NCBI RefSeq assembly: GCF_020164585.1
Contig: NZ_JAIQZF010000007.1
Coordinates: 1 to 64,000 of the forward strand
Source of the DNA: Psychroflexus curvus
GTDB lineage: Bacteria > Bacteroidota > Bacteroidia > Flavobacteriales > Flavobacteriaceae
Length of the DNA stretch: 64,000 nt
Reading direction: 5' to 3'
Part shown: in pieces, positions 51,084 to 60,241 of the stretch
Position numbering within the stretch: the first letter of the stretch is position 1
How the letters are laid out: each line of letters begins with the position of its first letter
The notes under the pieces: generated by a model
Told to the model about the DNA's origin: nothing
Database searches by the model: none
What the model saw: only the letters and a program-made list of their open reading frames with translations
Program-made: the position numbers and the translations under genes

Positions 51084-51833
51084 TTATAATTCTTTAAAAG
51101 CTGATGTTTTGACCCAGCCCGAAGAACCATCAGAAAGTTTTATCTCAGTAAAATCTCTAAACGTTGACCCTAAGCTTACCTTTGTTCCTTTATTGAGTTC
51201 AAAGTTGATATCGCTTCTGGGATTAGGCTCCACGTAGGCAGGCAATTGATTTTCAAAAATGATAGCAAAGGACTGCTCTTGCTGAAGCTGATTTTGAAAG
51301 CGTCCTAAAAACAAACTCCCAACGGCAAAGACTAGAAAAGCAATGGCAAAAGAAAAGTTTCTCTGTTTGCCTTTCACTGTTGATGACCTGAAATAAAGTA
51401 TAATTAATAAGCCAAAACCTACAGAAAAGCCAATACTTATCCAGGCCCAGGCATTTATATTCAGAGTACGGGTCATCAAGTGAACTACAGAATTTAGCTG
51501 ATTCTCCGGAGCATCTACGACTTTGTCTATGGTTTGCGAATTGGCAATCTCTAAGTTTTCTTTTATGTCTGAATCGCCCGGACTATACTGAAGTGCCTTT
51601 TCGTAGTGGTAAATCGCATTGGCCAGATCATTTTGTTTGAAATACGCGTTTCCCAAGTTGAAATACAAGTCGGATGACACCAAGCCTTCTTCCAAAATAG
51701 TATTGTAAAGTTGAATCGCCTCCTCAAACTCATCATCTGCATAAGCAGAATTAGCTTTTTCAAAAGTACCTTCAGCTTGAGAAAAACCAACAGAACTGAT
51801 TAAAAAAAATAATACGCAGGTATAAAATTTCAT
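51084..51833 (-). CDS. batE: BatE-like TPR and SH3 protein, 249 aa
   Basis: A signal peptide (MKFYTCVLFFLISSVGFSQ) is followed by TPR repeats (about 20-100; LYFNLGNAYFKQNDLANAIYHYEKAL), two hydrophobic membrane segments (about 130-180) and a C-terminal SH3b domain (about 185-245; KGTKVSLGSTFRDFTEIKLSDGSSGWV). This is the architecture of BatE in the Bat operon of Bacteroidota. The frame runs back to 51932 inside batD, but the ATG at 51833 starts the signal peptide and lies 1 bp from the batD stop. It is the last gene of the operon. Confidence 0.87.
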   Translation of the reverse strand: MKFYTCVLFFLISSVGFSQAEGTFEKANSAYADDEFEEAIQLYNTILEEGLVSSDLYFNLGNAYFKQNDLANAIYHYEKALQYSPGDSDIKENLEIANSQTIDKVVDAPENQLNSVVHLMTRTLNINAWAWISIGFSVGFGLLIILYFRSSTVKGKQRNFSFAIAFLVFAVGSLFLGRFQNQLQQEQSFAIIFENQLPAYVEPNPRSDINFELNKGTKVSLGSTFRDFTEIKLSDGSSGWVKTSAFKEL

Positions 51834-51834
51834 A

Positions 51835-53592
51835 CTAAACTTCTTTATCAATTTCAGATATAACTTTTGCGGATTCTTTGTAATCGTTTTGCATGTCTTC
51901 TGTAACTGTTGGTGTATATCTTGCCAACTCACAACTTTCCAAAATCTTTAAAAAATTCTTGGAAGTCTCCTGTGAAACCCCTTTTTGTAAAAGCAGTGAT
52001 TGTATTTTTTCTTTTTGCATATCCAAAGTTTGAATCTTCAACCTGGCTTTTATGTAGTTATGCAAAGCCCTCTCAAGAGACTCATAAAAAGCCTTGGAAT
52101 CGCCTATGGTCTTTTTAGCTTCAGATAAATATTTTTTAGCCAGCTTGTTGGCTCTTTTTAACTGAAGCTGATTTTGATCGATATCTCTGTTTTTTACTTT
52201 CCCAAATATCAGCATAAAAGGAATACTTAAAAATGGGAGGAAAAATAAAGTCCAGTAGAGTGGCGATTGAAAAAACTGAGTTTGATCTTCTGCTTTCAAA
52301 TTTGTTTTTAACTTAATGTAGTTAAAGTTGTTTTTTGAAGAAATAATATTTTGTGGATTACCAGAATCGCTTGGGGTAACATTTGCAGTTTCTTCCGGAC
52401 GCTCCGGACCAGCGTTTACCTGTATGGTTATTGGGCTGGATTGTATCGTTTCATAGGAATTCGTCCTCGGGTTGAAATATGAAAATGATGTTGGCTGGAT
52501 AACGTACTCCCCTTTAAACTCAGGTATAATAGTATATTTCTCTGATATGTCACCACGCATGCCAAGGCTTGTTGTTCTCACGTTTTCATTTCGTTCAGGG
52601 TCATAGACTTCAAAAGAAGAAGGCGTCTGGATTTTTGGTAAGTTGAATAACTTCAAATTTCCTTTTCCACTTACTTCTGAAGTTAGTTCAAGGGAAGTTT
52701 GAGCATCCAGTTCTTTTTTATTGGCTTTTAGTTCAAAATCAAATTCACCTACAGCGCCAGAAAAACCTGCTGGCTTACCTTCTTCAGGTAAAGGTTGCAC
52801 GTCTATGGTTCTTGTGTTGGCAGAAAAGTTTTTCTCTGCCACATCATACATGCGTCTTCCAAAAAAGTCCCTTCTGTCTGTTGGCACTTCAACAGAAACA
52901 GCCAGAGACAAAGGCTCAATTTTGAGATCTCCTGTTTTTTGGGGATATAAAACGGTTTTACGAAGCTCCACATAGCGATAAGGCTGACCACCAAATTCAC
53001 CTTCTTTAAGTTCAAGCTGTTCAATATCTATATTTTGACTCCAAAATCCTTCAAACTTAGGATCATCTAGAGGTCTCCAGTTTCTGATATTCACGGTTGG
53101 ACTTAAAAACAATTTATAAACCACATAAATACCTTCATTGAGATAAGGCTGAGATTTGCTTACTTCTGCGATTAAATGTATGCCGTCACCAGCTTCGGCA
53201 ACAGCCCTGGATTGATTTGGCGTATCTACGGCGGCTGTTACTTCTATCTGGATAGGTGAGGTTTTATACACTTGTCCATCCACGGTGATTTCAGCTTGCC
53301 CAATAGTGAACTCACCTCTGCGTTCTGGCTGAAAAAAATAGGTAAATGTTTTTTGAAACGTACTTTTTCCATTCACCCAGGATTGAGAAATTTTTTGGGA
53401 TGGACCTCCAATTTTTGTAAAACCATCAAAACTTGGTGGCATAAAATTGTCACCATTAGCATTTACTATAAACTCAACCTTCAACCGTTCGTTGATACCA
53501 AGCTTAGACCTGCTTGCTTCGGCAGTGAAACTCACTTGAGCAACTGAAGACCAGCCCAGCAGAAAAACCAATAAAAATGTCAATTGTTTCAT
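51835..53592 (-). CDS. batD: BatD-family protein, 585 aa
   Basis: BatD proteins are large, mostly periplasmic and anchored to the inner membrane; they act with the Bat von Willebrand proteins. A signal peptide (MKQLTFLLVFLLGWSSVAQ) precedes several beta-sandwich domains (about 20-430; the ERRGEFTIGQAEITVDG-like strand repeats). A single membrane helix (about 440-465; LYWTLFFLPFLSIPFMLIFG) and a cytoplasmic helical tail (about 480-585) follow. The ATG at 53592 is chosen because it begins the signal peptide and lies 1 bp past the batC stop; a longer frame overlaps batC. Confidence 0.88.
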   Translation of the reverse strand: MKQLTFLLVFLLGWSSVAQVSFTAEASRSKLGINERLKVEFIVNANGDNFMPPSFDGFTKIGGPSQKISQSWVNGKSTFQKTFTYFFQPERRGEFTIGQAEITVDGQVYKTSPIQIEVTAAVDTPNQSRAVAEAGDGIHLIAEVSKSQPYLNEGIYVVYKLFLSPTVNIRNWRPLDDPKFEGFWSQNIDIEQLELKEGEFGGQPYRYVELRKTVLYPQKTGDLKIEPLSLAVSVEVPTDRRDFFGRRMYDVAEKNFSANTRTIDVQPLPEEGKPAGFSGAVGEFDFELKANKKELDAQTSLELTSEVSGKGNLKLFNLPKIQTPSSFEVYDPERNENVRTTSLGMRGDISEKYTIIPEFKGEYVIQPTSFSYFNPRTNSYETIQSSPITIQVNAGPERPEETANVTPSDSGNPQNIISSKNNFNYIKLKTNLKAEDQTQFFQSPLYWTLFFLPFLSIPFMLIFGKVKNRDIDQNQLQLKRANKLAKKYLSEAKKTIGDSKAFYESLERALHNYIKARLKIQTLDMQKEKIQSLLLQKGVSQETSKNFLKILESCELARYTPTVTEDMQNDYKESAKVISEIDKEV

Positions 53593-53593
53593 T

Positions 53594-54463
53594 TTACCAG
53601 TCTTTTCCTGTTTTAGATTTTTGTCCTTTTGCTTTTTGAGCATTTAGCTTTTCTTGTACGTCTTTTTCCTGATTCTCAATGGCTTCTAGCAAACGCTGAA
53701 TCTGTTGTGGAGAGATTTGTCCTTTCGTATTCTGAGGCTGCTGAGGCTGCTCCTGCTCTTTATCTCCGCCTTCACCTTCTTTCTCTTTTTCCTGTTTGTC
53801 TTTATTGCCCTTATCGTCTTTTTGATCTTCTTCATTTTCATTCTTATCGCCCTTGTCGTCTTCCTGATCTTTCTCCTTGTTGTCTTTATCTTTATCCTCG
53901 TTTTCTCCTTCGTCTTTGTTATCCTTGCTTTCGTCCTCGCTCTCGTCTTTGTTTTTATCCTTATTATCATCACCGTCCTTGTTCTCGTCGTTTTTCTCGT
54001 CTTTTAACTTGGACTTGGCGTAAGCAAGATTATAACGGGTTTCCTCGTCTGTAGGATTGTTTCTAAGGGCATCTTTATAGGCATCTACTGCCATTTGGTA
54101 TTGCTCTTCTTCCATCAATACATTGCCTAAATTATGGTAGCTTTTATGTTTTAAGGATTTATCCTCTGTACTTTCTATAGATTCAACGAGTCTTAACCTT
54201 GCAGATTCGAGCTCGTTATTTTCTATATATAAATTTCCAAAGTTATAGCTGATGTCTGAGTTGTCTTTATCTATGGCTTTGGCCTGTCTTATCTTAGCTT
54301 CAGACCTAGGGAAGTCAAGGTCTTTGGAACTTGCTTCGGCCAGTAAAGCTTTCGCTTTTTTTGGAGCATTAGAAATGCTTTGGGCCTTAGCTACAATGGC
54401 AGTGCTCAAGCTTATCAAAACCGATAAAATAATAGTCTTAGTCGTCATCTTTCTTTCTTTCAT
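53594..54463 (-). CDS. batC: BatC TPR protein with very acidic-basic linker, 289 aa
   Basis: A signal peptide ending AIVAKAQ is followed by about three TPR repeats (residues 30-150; ISYNFGNLYIENNELESARL, and QMAVDAYKDALRNNPTDEETRYNLAYAKS). Then comes a striking low-complexity stretch of about 95 residues, almost all D, K, E and N (about 152-245), followed by QPQQPQ and a short helical tail (ISPQQIQRLLEAIENQEK). BatC with this tail is typical of the Bat cluster. The ATG at 54463 overlaps batB by 26 bp; a second in-frame ATG at 54448, preceded by a GAAAGAAAG tract, is an equally reasonable start. Confidence 0.87.
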   Translation of the reverse strand: MKERKMTTKTIILSVLISLSTAIVAKAQSISNAPKKAKALLAEASSKDLDFPRSEAKIRQAKAIDKDNSDISYNFGNLYIENNELESARLRLVESIESTEDKSLKHKSYHNLGNVLMEEEQYQMAVDAYKDALRNNPTDEETRYNLAYAKSKLKDEKNDENKDGDDNKDKNKDESEDESKDNKDEGENEDKDKDNKEKDQEDDKGDKNENEEDQKDDKGNKDKQEKEKEGEGGDKEQEQPQQPQNTKGQISPQQIQRLLEAIENQEKDVQEKLNAQKAKGQKSKTGKDW

Positions 54464-55484
54464 TAAATAAATTCAATCGTCGTATCCAGGCTGTTTTTCT
54501 GTCCAGCAGGAGTATATCTATCAGTACCAAAAATATACCAAAACCTAAAACCCACTGATATTTACTCTTAAAATCTGCAAATTGTTTGGCTTCAAACTCA
54601 GTTTTTTCAATTTTTTGTAGTTCATTTAAGATTCCTTCAACAGCTTCAGAAGTACTTGTCCCATTTATATAAGCCCCATTTCCGATTTCCGCAATTCTTC
54701 TCAGGGTCTCCGTATCTTTCCTGGTGATTACCGTTTCTCCGGCATCATCTTTTAAATAAGATTGTATTCTGCCGTTTTGTTTAATAGGGATAGGGCCGCC
54801 ACGCTCTGTCCCCACACCAATGGTAAATATTCTTATCCCTTCTTCTGAAGCTTGCTCTGCCATACCTTCAGCATTACTGTCATGATCTTCACCTTCAGAT
54901 AGAATGACAAGAACTTTATTGGTTTGGTCATCATCGTTGTAATACGATCTGGCTAAATCTATAGCCTGAGAAATCGCCGTTCCCTGACTGGATACCATAT
55001 CGGTATTCATGCTTTGCAAAAATGTCTTGGTGGTGGAGTAATCTGTAGTAATTGGAACCTGAGGAAATGCACTTCCTGCATAGCCAACCAGACCTACACG
55101 GTCTGACGCCAGATTGTTGATGATTTCGGTAATAATACGTTTGGATTTCTCGAGTCTGTTTGGTGCAATGTCTTCTGCCAGCATACTCTTGGAAACATCC
55201 AGAGCAAACACGATATCTACACCTTCCCGCTTTATCGTTTCTATCTTGGTGCCCAATTTCGGATTGACCAATGCCATCACAAAACAAGCAAAAGCAAGGG
55301 AAAGGATTATGAATTTCAGATTAGACTTAAAGCTGGATTGATCTGGAGCCAGTTTTTTAAACAGCTTGGTATCCGCAAATTTCTTTTGGGTTCTCTTTTT
55401 CCAGAACACATAACTTAGAAACAAAAGAAGTAGTACTGGTAAAACCAGAAATCCCCATACATATATTTGTTCTTCTAAAATCAT
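54438..55484 (-). CDS. batB: BatB von Willebrand factor type A membrane protein, 348 aa
   Basis: Two N-terminal membrane helices (about 8-28 and 57-75) precede a VWA domain (about 85-290) with an intact metal-site motif DVSKS (Asp96, Ser98, Ser100). A later conserved region (LSEGEDHDSNAEGMAEQA) is also visible, and a third helix (about 310-330) ends the protein. It is a paralogue of BatA, which lies directly upstream with adjoining ends (no gap). In Bacteroides and other genera the cluster is linked to oxidative-stress or aerotolerance phenotypes, but the molecular function is unclear. Confidence 0.92.
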   Translation of the reverse strand: MILEEQIYVWGFLVLPVLLLLFLSYVFWKKRTQKKFADTKLFKKLAPDQSSFKSNLKFIILSLAFACFVMALVNPKLGTKIETIKREGVDIVFALDVSKSMLAEDIAPNRLEKSKRIITEIINNLASDRVGLVGYAGSAFPQVPITTDYSTTKTFLQSMNTDMVSSQGTAISQAIDLARSYYNDDDQTNKVLVILSEGEDHDSNAEGMAEQASEEGIRIFTIGVGTERGGPIPIKQNGRIQSYLKDDAGETVITRKDTETLRRIAEIGNGAYINGTSTSEAVEGILNELQKIEKTEFEAKQFADFKSKYQWVLGFGIFLVLIDILLLDRKTAWIRRLNLFNERKKDDD

Positions 55485-56486
55485 TTATACAAAGCTTCTA
55501 AAAAGGGTGTGTTTCAGTAAAAATTCTAAAAACAATAAAGCCCCTGCCAAAAGGAGAAATATTCTAAACTTTTCATCGTAATTATAAAATTTAAACTCTT
55601 CAATTTCTGTTTTTTCCAGGTCATCGATTTCTTCATAAATCGATTGAAATTTTTCATTATCGGTAGCTCTAAAGTATTTACCCCCTGTGCTTTCTGCAAT
55701 TGTTTTCAATAAGTTTTCGTCAATTTTTACTTCAATGTTTCTATACTCAAACTGGCCATTTGGTTGGATGCCCACTGGCGATAGAGCCATTCCATTGCTG
55801 CCAACACCAATGGTGTAGGTTTTGATATCATATTCGGTAGCGAGCTGTGTAGCCGTAATCGGGTCTATAAATCCTGCATTATTTTCTCCATCTGTCAATA
55901 AAATAATGACTTTGCTTTCTGCTTTGCTATCTTTTAGTTTATTGACAGAAGTAGCAAGTCCCATTCCTATCGCTGTTCCTCCTTCAATATTCTGCGTATA
56001 TTCTAAATCATTTATTGCATTGATGATGATAGACTTATCACTGGTAAGCGGGGTTTTGGTATAGCTTTCTCCAGCATAAATTACAAGGCCTATTCTGTCA
56101 TTTGGTCTTCCTTCCACAAAATTATTGGCAACATTTTTAAGAGCTTCCAGACGGTTGGGTTCCAGGTCTCTTGCCAGCATACTTGCAGAAATATCTACCG
56201 CCATAACGATATCGATACCTTCCGTCTTTTTTACTTTGGTCGTAACGTCCACCGTTCTTGGCCTTGCCATGGCAATAGTCAAAAGAACAAGCGCTAACAT
56301 TTTGAGAATGAATAAAAGCGGTCGAAGCTGAGCCAGGGTACTTTTATCAAAGCCCTGGGTGCTGGATATTTTAAGCGTTGCTGTTTGTTTACTGCGTTTT
56401 TTCCAATACCAGAATATCGCTAACGGAATAGCCAGCAACAGCCAGAACCAGCTCGGATTTTCAAACGTAAAGTTTTCAAACATCAT
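55485..56486 (-). CDS. batA: BatA von Willebrand factor type A membrane protein, 333 aa
   Basis: The membrane topology matches BatB: N-terminal helices (about 12-30 and 55-75), a VWA domain (about 90-300) with the metal-site motif DISAS (Asp98, Ser100, Ser102) and LTDGENNAGF, and a C-terminal helix (about 308-328). The upstream gene ends with a 4-bp overlap and batB follows immediately. The gene opens with two consecutive ATG codons; either could be used. Confidence 0.92.
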   Translation of the reverse strand: MMFENFTFENPSWFWLLLAIPLAIFWYWKKRSKQTATLKISSTQGFDKSTLAQLRPLLFILKMLALVLLTIAMARPRTVDVTTKVKKTEGIDIVMAVDISASMLARDLEPNRLEALKNVANNFVEGRPNDRIGLVIYAGESYTKTPLTSDKSIIINAINDLEYTQNIEGGTAIGMGLATSVNKLKDSKAESKVIILLTDGENNAGFIDPITATQLATEYDIKTYTIGVGSNGMALSPVGIQPNGQFEYRNIEVKIDENLLKTIAESTGGKYFRATDNEKFQSIYEEIDDLEKTEIEEFKFYNYDEKFRIFLLLAGALLFLEFLLKHTLFRSFV

Positions 56487-58123
56487 TGTTCTATCGTTTT
56501 AAATTCCACAGCATTCAATATACGATTGGCGATTTTCTCACCATATTCATCATCAGCATCGTGAAAAATGACGATCTGTTGAAAACCTCCCCGACCAAAA
56601 TTCACAATTTGATATTCTTTCTTAATGTCTTTTTTAGTAATAGGATTTTCTATGGAAAAGCTTCCAAATACCTTCTTACCTTTCACCCCTCCCAGCGTTT
56701 CAAACTCTTCTGCTTTGGTAATGATGTTATAAGCTCCCCGTTCTTCCAGGTTATTATAAATCCCGTCTACAATAGCATTCAAATCTATGTCTTGAGCATC
56801 TTTAAATCGAACTTGGTTTAGCTTAACATACAAGCTTTGGTATAGCGTTCCAAAACCATAGGTTTCTTTGGCTTTTACATTTTCGGAAATGCTTTCCGGA
56901 AGCTCAAATTCACCTCTTACCAATACTTCTGGTGTAGTCATGCTCACAGGTGGTACGCCGTAATCGCTGGTAATCCAATCGCCTTCCAGCAGTTCTTTGG
57001 AAGGATTTCCTAAAATATTATCTTTCACGTACTCGAAGCCTTTAGTGGCCACGACAGCAGTCGCTGTAACGAAAATCAATACCAACCCAAGTATAACCCC
57101 GACGATCCATTTTTGTTTCTTTCGTTTTTTGGCCAAAGTCTTTTGAAAAGCTTCATCCTTTTTCTTCTCTTCTTCTGTAATTTGTGGAATGGCACTTTGG
57201 ACGTGTTTTAAAAACTTTTCAATCTGTTTTCTGTTTGATTTTAAAGTCAGTAAATCAGGTTTAATATTGGCGAATTTAGCAAGGTCTGCCCTTTTTAAAA
57301 TCTTTTCATACTCAGCAATCATATCCTCTTTGAGAGCCAATTTTTTCTTTTCCTTTTTGAATTTTAATTCAGAAATAAGTTCGCTGGTAGTATATTCCAA
57401 AGCTCTTATCTCCAACTTTTCCTCGAGGTATCTTCTGGAAATATAGGTGAGTTCTGTAATGTAGTCTTTAAAATTTCTATTTTCTAAAGTAGAAGATTTG
57501 TCCAACTCTTTCAAAGACAGCATCGCCTGTTCATAGGGAGGAATTCTACGCCTGGCTTCGTCTCTTTTTTTCTTCAATTTGAAAATCAAGAAAGCTATAA
57601 CTGCTAAAATTGCAATAATAGCGAGAGTCCACCAAAACCAGGATGGCACAGCAAAAGGCTTGTTTACGCCTATGGAGGGCTTGATAGGATATAGCTTTTG
57701 ATTGGCCGTATCCAGTACCACATCATTAACCCTTACTTTGAGTGTATCGGTATAAAAAGCTTTATCATTGATTTTCACAAGTTGAGGCGGAACTGAATAG
57801 GTTCCAGAATCAAACTGAGTTAATTTGTAAAGTTTGGTGAGTGTGAAGGTTTTGGCCTGTGGATTTAAAGTGTCAATTTTATAGGCTTCCACCATTTCTA
57901 AAGGAACAAAGGTCTGGTCTTTAGGAAAAACGACCAGATCTTCATTCGTTACCTCATTCACCTTGATCTCATATTCTATTTGCTCACCAATCTGGATGCT
58001 ATCCTTATCGGTTTTGTAACTCACTTCCTGAGAATACGCATAGCCACAAACCAAAAACAACATCAAAAACAAAGGGAATTTTGATGTGAAGTCAATGCTA
58101 TAACTAAGTAATTTTCTCTTCAT
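56483..58123 (-). CDS. BatD-like/DUF4381-containing membrane protein, 546 aa
   Basis: This gene, common between DUF58 and batA in Bacteroidota, encodes an N-terminal hydrophobic signal (LFLMLFLVCGYAYSQ), a periplasmic beta domain (about 35-150), and a membrane helix (about 155-180; FWWTLAIIAILAVIAFLIF). A cytoplasmic helical part similar to DUF4381 (about 185-310), a second helix (about 340-362) and a C-terminal domain (about 375-545) follow. Its first domain resembles a BatD repeat. It overlaps batA by 4 bp. Its role is presumably in the same membrane complex. Confidence 0.8.
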   Translation of the reverse strand: MKRKLLSYSIDFTSKFPLFLMLFLVCGYAYSQEVSYKTDKDSIQIGEQIEYEIKVNEVTNEDLVVFPKDQTFVPLEMVEAYKIDTLNPQAKTFTLTKLYKLTQFDSGTYSVPPQLVKINDKAFYTDTLKVRVNDVVLDTANQKLYPIKPSIGVNKPFAVPSWFWWTLAIIAILAVIAFLIFKLKKKRDEARRRIPPYEQAMLSLKELDKSSTLENRNFKDYITELTYISRRYLEEKLEIRALEYTTSELISELKFKKEKKKLALKEDMIAEYEKILKRADLAKFANIKPDLLTLKSNRKQIEKFLKHVQSAIPQITEEEKKKDEAFQKTLAKKRKKQKWIVGVILGLVLIFVTATAVVATKGFEYVKDNILGNPSKELLEGDWITSDYGVPPVSMTTPEVLVRGEFELPESISENVKAKETYGFGTLYQSLYVKLNQVRFKDAQDIDLNAIVDGIYNNLEERGAYNIITKAEEFETLGGVKGKKVFGSFSIENPITKKDIKKEYQIVNFGRGGFQQIVIFHDADDEYGEKIANRILNAVEFKTIEQ

Positions 58124-58129
58124 ATACTT

Positions 58130-58993
58130 TTATCTGGATTTAAAATATCCTAGTAGTTTTACTACATAATTTTGATCTACACGGGTACTCAAAAATCCTG
58201 AACCACTCAGTTTAAAAGACCTTTGAAAATAATCTACTCTATCTCTATAATGCTTGGTGTATGTCTTTCTTGTGGACCCACTGGAGGTGTTCACCCACAT
58301 CGCCTGCCCGGTTTCTGCATCTTTCATTTGCACCATGCCCAGGTTGGGTAGTTCTTCCTCACGTTCATCGTAAATTCTGATACCTGTGACATCATGCTTT
58401 TGACCCAGAATCTTCAGGGTATGCTCATAATCGTCTGTCAAAAAATCGGACATTACAAACACAATCGCCTTTTTCTTCATCATATCGATAAGGTACCTGA
58501 AGGCTTTGGAAAGATTGGTCGTTTTGTGTGAGGGTTTAAATTCTATCAATTCTCTGATGATCCTCAACACATGCGTTCGCCCTTTTTTTGGGGGAATATA
58601 AAGTTCGATTTGATCGGAAAACAACATCAATCCAATCTTATCATTATTTTTAGTCGCAGAAAAAGCAAGTGTTGCCGCCATTTCTGTAATAATATCTTTT
58701 TTAAAGGTTTCCCGAGTTCCAAAGGCTGTCGATTCGGAGATATCCACAAGCAGCATCATCGTCAGTTCGCGTTCTTCTTCAAATACTTTTACGAAGGGCT
58801 CGTTGTATCTCGCTGTCACATTCCAGTCTATGGACCTGACGTCATCTCCAAATTGATAAGCACGCACCTCGCTAAAAGTCATTCCCCGACCTTTAAACTT
58901 AGAATGGTATTCTCCACCAAACACGTGGTCGCTCAAACGCCGTGTTTTGATTTCGATTTTTCTTACCTTTTTTAAAAGTGATTTGGTATCCAT
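58130..58993 (-). CDS. DUF58-domain protein, 287 aa
   Basis: The DUF58 signature is clear: GEYHSKFKGRGMTFSEVRAY followed by GDDVRSIDWNVTARYNEPFVK (about residues 32-75). After it is a degenerate VWA-like fold (MMLLVDISESTAFGT, keeping DISES). These proteins partner with MoxR AAA+ ATPases and the Bat VWA proteins. A frame extends to 59041, but the ATG at 58993 gives the usual family start (MDTKSLLKKVRKIEIKTR). It lies 6 bp upstream of the 546-aa gene. Confidence 0.9.
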   Translation of the reverse strand: MDTKSLLKKVRKIEIKTRRLSDHVFGGEYHSKFKGRGMTFSEVRAYQFGDDVRSIDWNVTARYNEPFVKVFEEERELTMMLLVDISESTAFGTRETFKKDIITEMAATLAFSATKNNDKIGLMLFSDQIELYIPPKKGRTHVLRIIRELIEFKPSHKTTNLSKAFRYLIDMMKKKAIVFVMSDFLTDDYEHTLKILGQKHDVTGIRIYDEREEELPNLGMVQMKDAETGQAMWVNTSSGSTRKTYTKHYRDRVDYFQRSFKLSGSGFLSTRVDQNYVVKLLGYFKSR

Positions 58994-59087
58994 AGAGTGT
59001 AAGTACTTGTCATTCGATTTAAAACTAAATCGCAAAAGCATTATCTAAAAGCTTAAAAGCTTGTTCTGGTTCTAGTCAGAAGAAATT

Positions 59088-60092
59088 TTAAGGAACCTCT
59101 ACTTCGTTTATAATTTTGCTGATCAGGTCTTCAGATGTTATGTTTTCTGCCTCGGCTTCGTAAGTAATCCCAACTCTGTGTCTTAGCACATCATAAACGA
59201 CGGCACGAACATCCTCTGGAATCACATAACCTCTTCGCTTGATAAACGCATAACATTTGGCAGCAATGGCCAGGTTGATACTACCTCTTGGCGAAGCTCC
59301 AAAACTAATAAGGGGCTTAATCTCTGCCAGTTTGTATTTTTCTGGATAACGCGTTGCAAAAACTATATCCAGGATATATTTCTCAATTTTCTCATCCATA
59401 TACACCTCCCTCACAGCGCTTTGTGCTCGCAGAATCTGATCTGTGGAAACCACTGGATTTATCTTCCCGAAACTGTTGTTAAGATTGGCTCTCATCACCA
59501 GTTGTTCATCATCAAAATTCGGATAATCGATAACCGTTTTCAGCATAAATCTATCGACTTGTGCTTCAGGCAATGGATAGGTTCCTTCCTGCTCCACTGG
59601 ATTTTGAGTTGCCATGACTAAAAATGGCTTATCCAGAATAAAGGTTTCGTCACCAATGGTCACTTGCTTTTCCTGCATGGCTTCCAGCAAGGCTGACTGC
59701 ACCTTGGCAGGAGCGCGGTTGATCTCATCTGTCAGCACAAAATTGGCGAAAATCGGACCCTTTTTTATGCTGAAGTCATTTTCTTTCATATTGTAGATCA
59801 TCGTTCCCACAACATCGGCAGGAAGTAAATCTGGAGTAAACTGAATTCTGCTAAAGCTGCCTTGTACAGCTTTAGCCAATGTATTGATGGCTAATGTTTT
59901 TGCCAGACCCGGAACACCTTCCAGTAAAATGTGACCCTGACCCAAAAGCCCTATGAGCAGCCTTTCTATCATATGCTTTTGCCCGACAATGACTTTGTTC
60001 ATTTCATTGGTTAGCAAGTCAACAAAAGCACTTTCCTTTTCTATCTTTTCGTTGATGGAGGCAATGTCTACATTAGTTTGATCCTGTTCCAT
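59088..60092 (-). CDS. MoxR-family AAA+ ATPase, 334 aa
   Basis: MoxR proteins are chaperone-like ATPases that act on VWA proteins. Walker A is GVPGLAKT (59-66), Walker B with sensor residues is LTDEINRAPAKVQSALLEAM (from 120), and sensor 1 lies in LVMATQNPVEQEGTYPLPEAQ. The AAA lid domain follows (about 220-330). This is the first gene of the Bat operon. It probably remodels or loads metal or partners onto the BatA/BatB/DUF58 VWA domains. About 94 bp separate it from DUF58. Confidence 0.93.
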   Translation of the reverse strand: MEQDQTNVDIASINEKIEKESAFVDLLTNEMNKVIVGQKHMIERLLIGLLGQGHILLEGVPGLAKTLAINTLAKAVQGSFSRIQFTPDLLPADVVGTMIYNMKENDFSIKKGPIFANFVLTDEINRAPAKVQSALLEAMQEKQVTIGDETFILDKPFLVMATQNPVEQEGTYPLPEAQVDRFMLKTVIDYPNFDDEQLVMRANLNNSFGKINPVVSTDQILRAQSAVREVYMDEKIEKYILDIVFATRYPEKYKLAEIKPLISFGASPRGSINLAIAAKCYAFIKRRGYVIPEDVRAVVYDVLRHRVGITYEAEAENITSEDLISKIINEVEVP

Positions 60093-60241
60093 ATTAAAAT
60101 TCTTATAACGTTATAATCTATTCTTATAATTGGTTGCAAAATGAAAATTATATCCATTCTCTGTTGTTAAGGCTTGGTTAAAAATCAGCGTATTACGATA
60201 AGCTTATGAAATAATTCAAATTTTGTTTGAAGTAATCCTGA

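Noticed and set aside
53629-54054. Overlapping antisense frames opposite the BatC linker
   Set aside because: The D/K/E/N-rich linker reads as R/C/Y- or L/F/V-rich strings on the other strand; these are composition artefacts.
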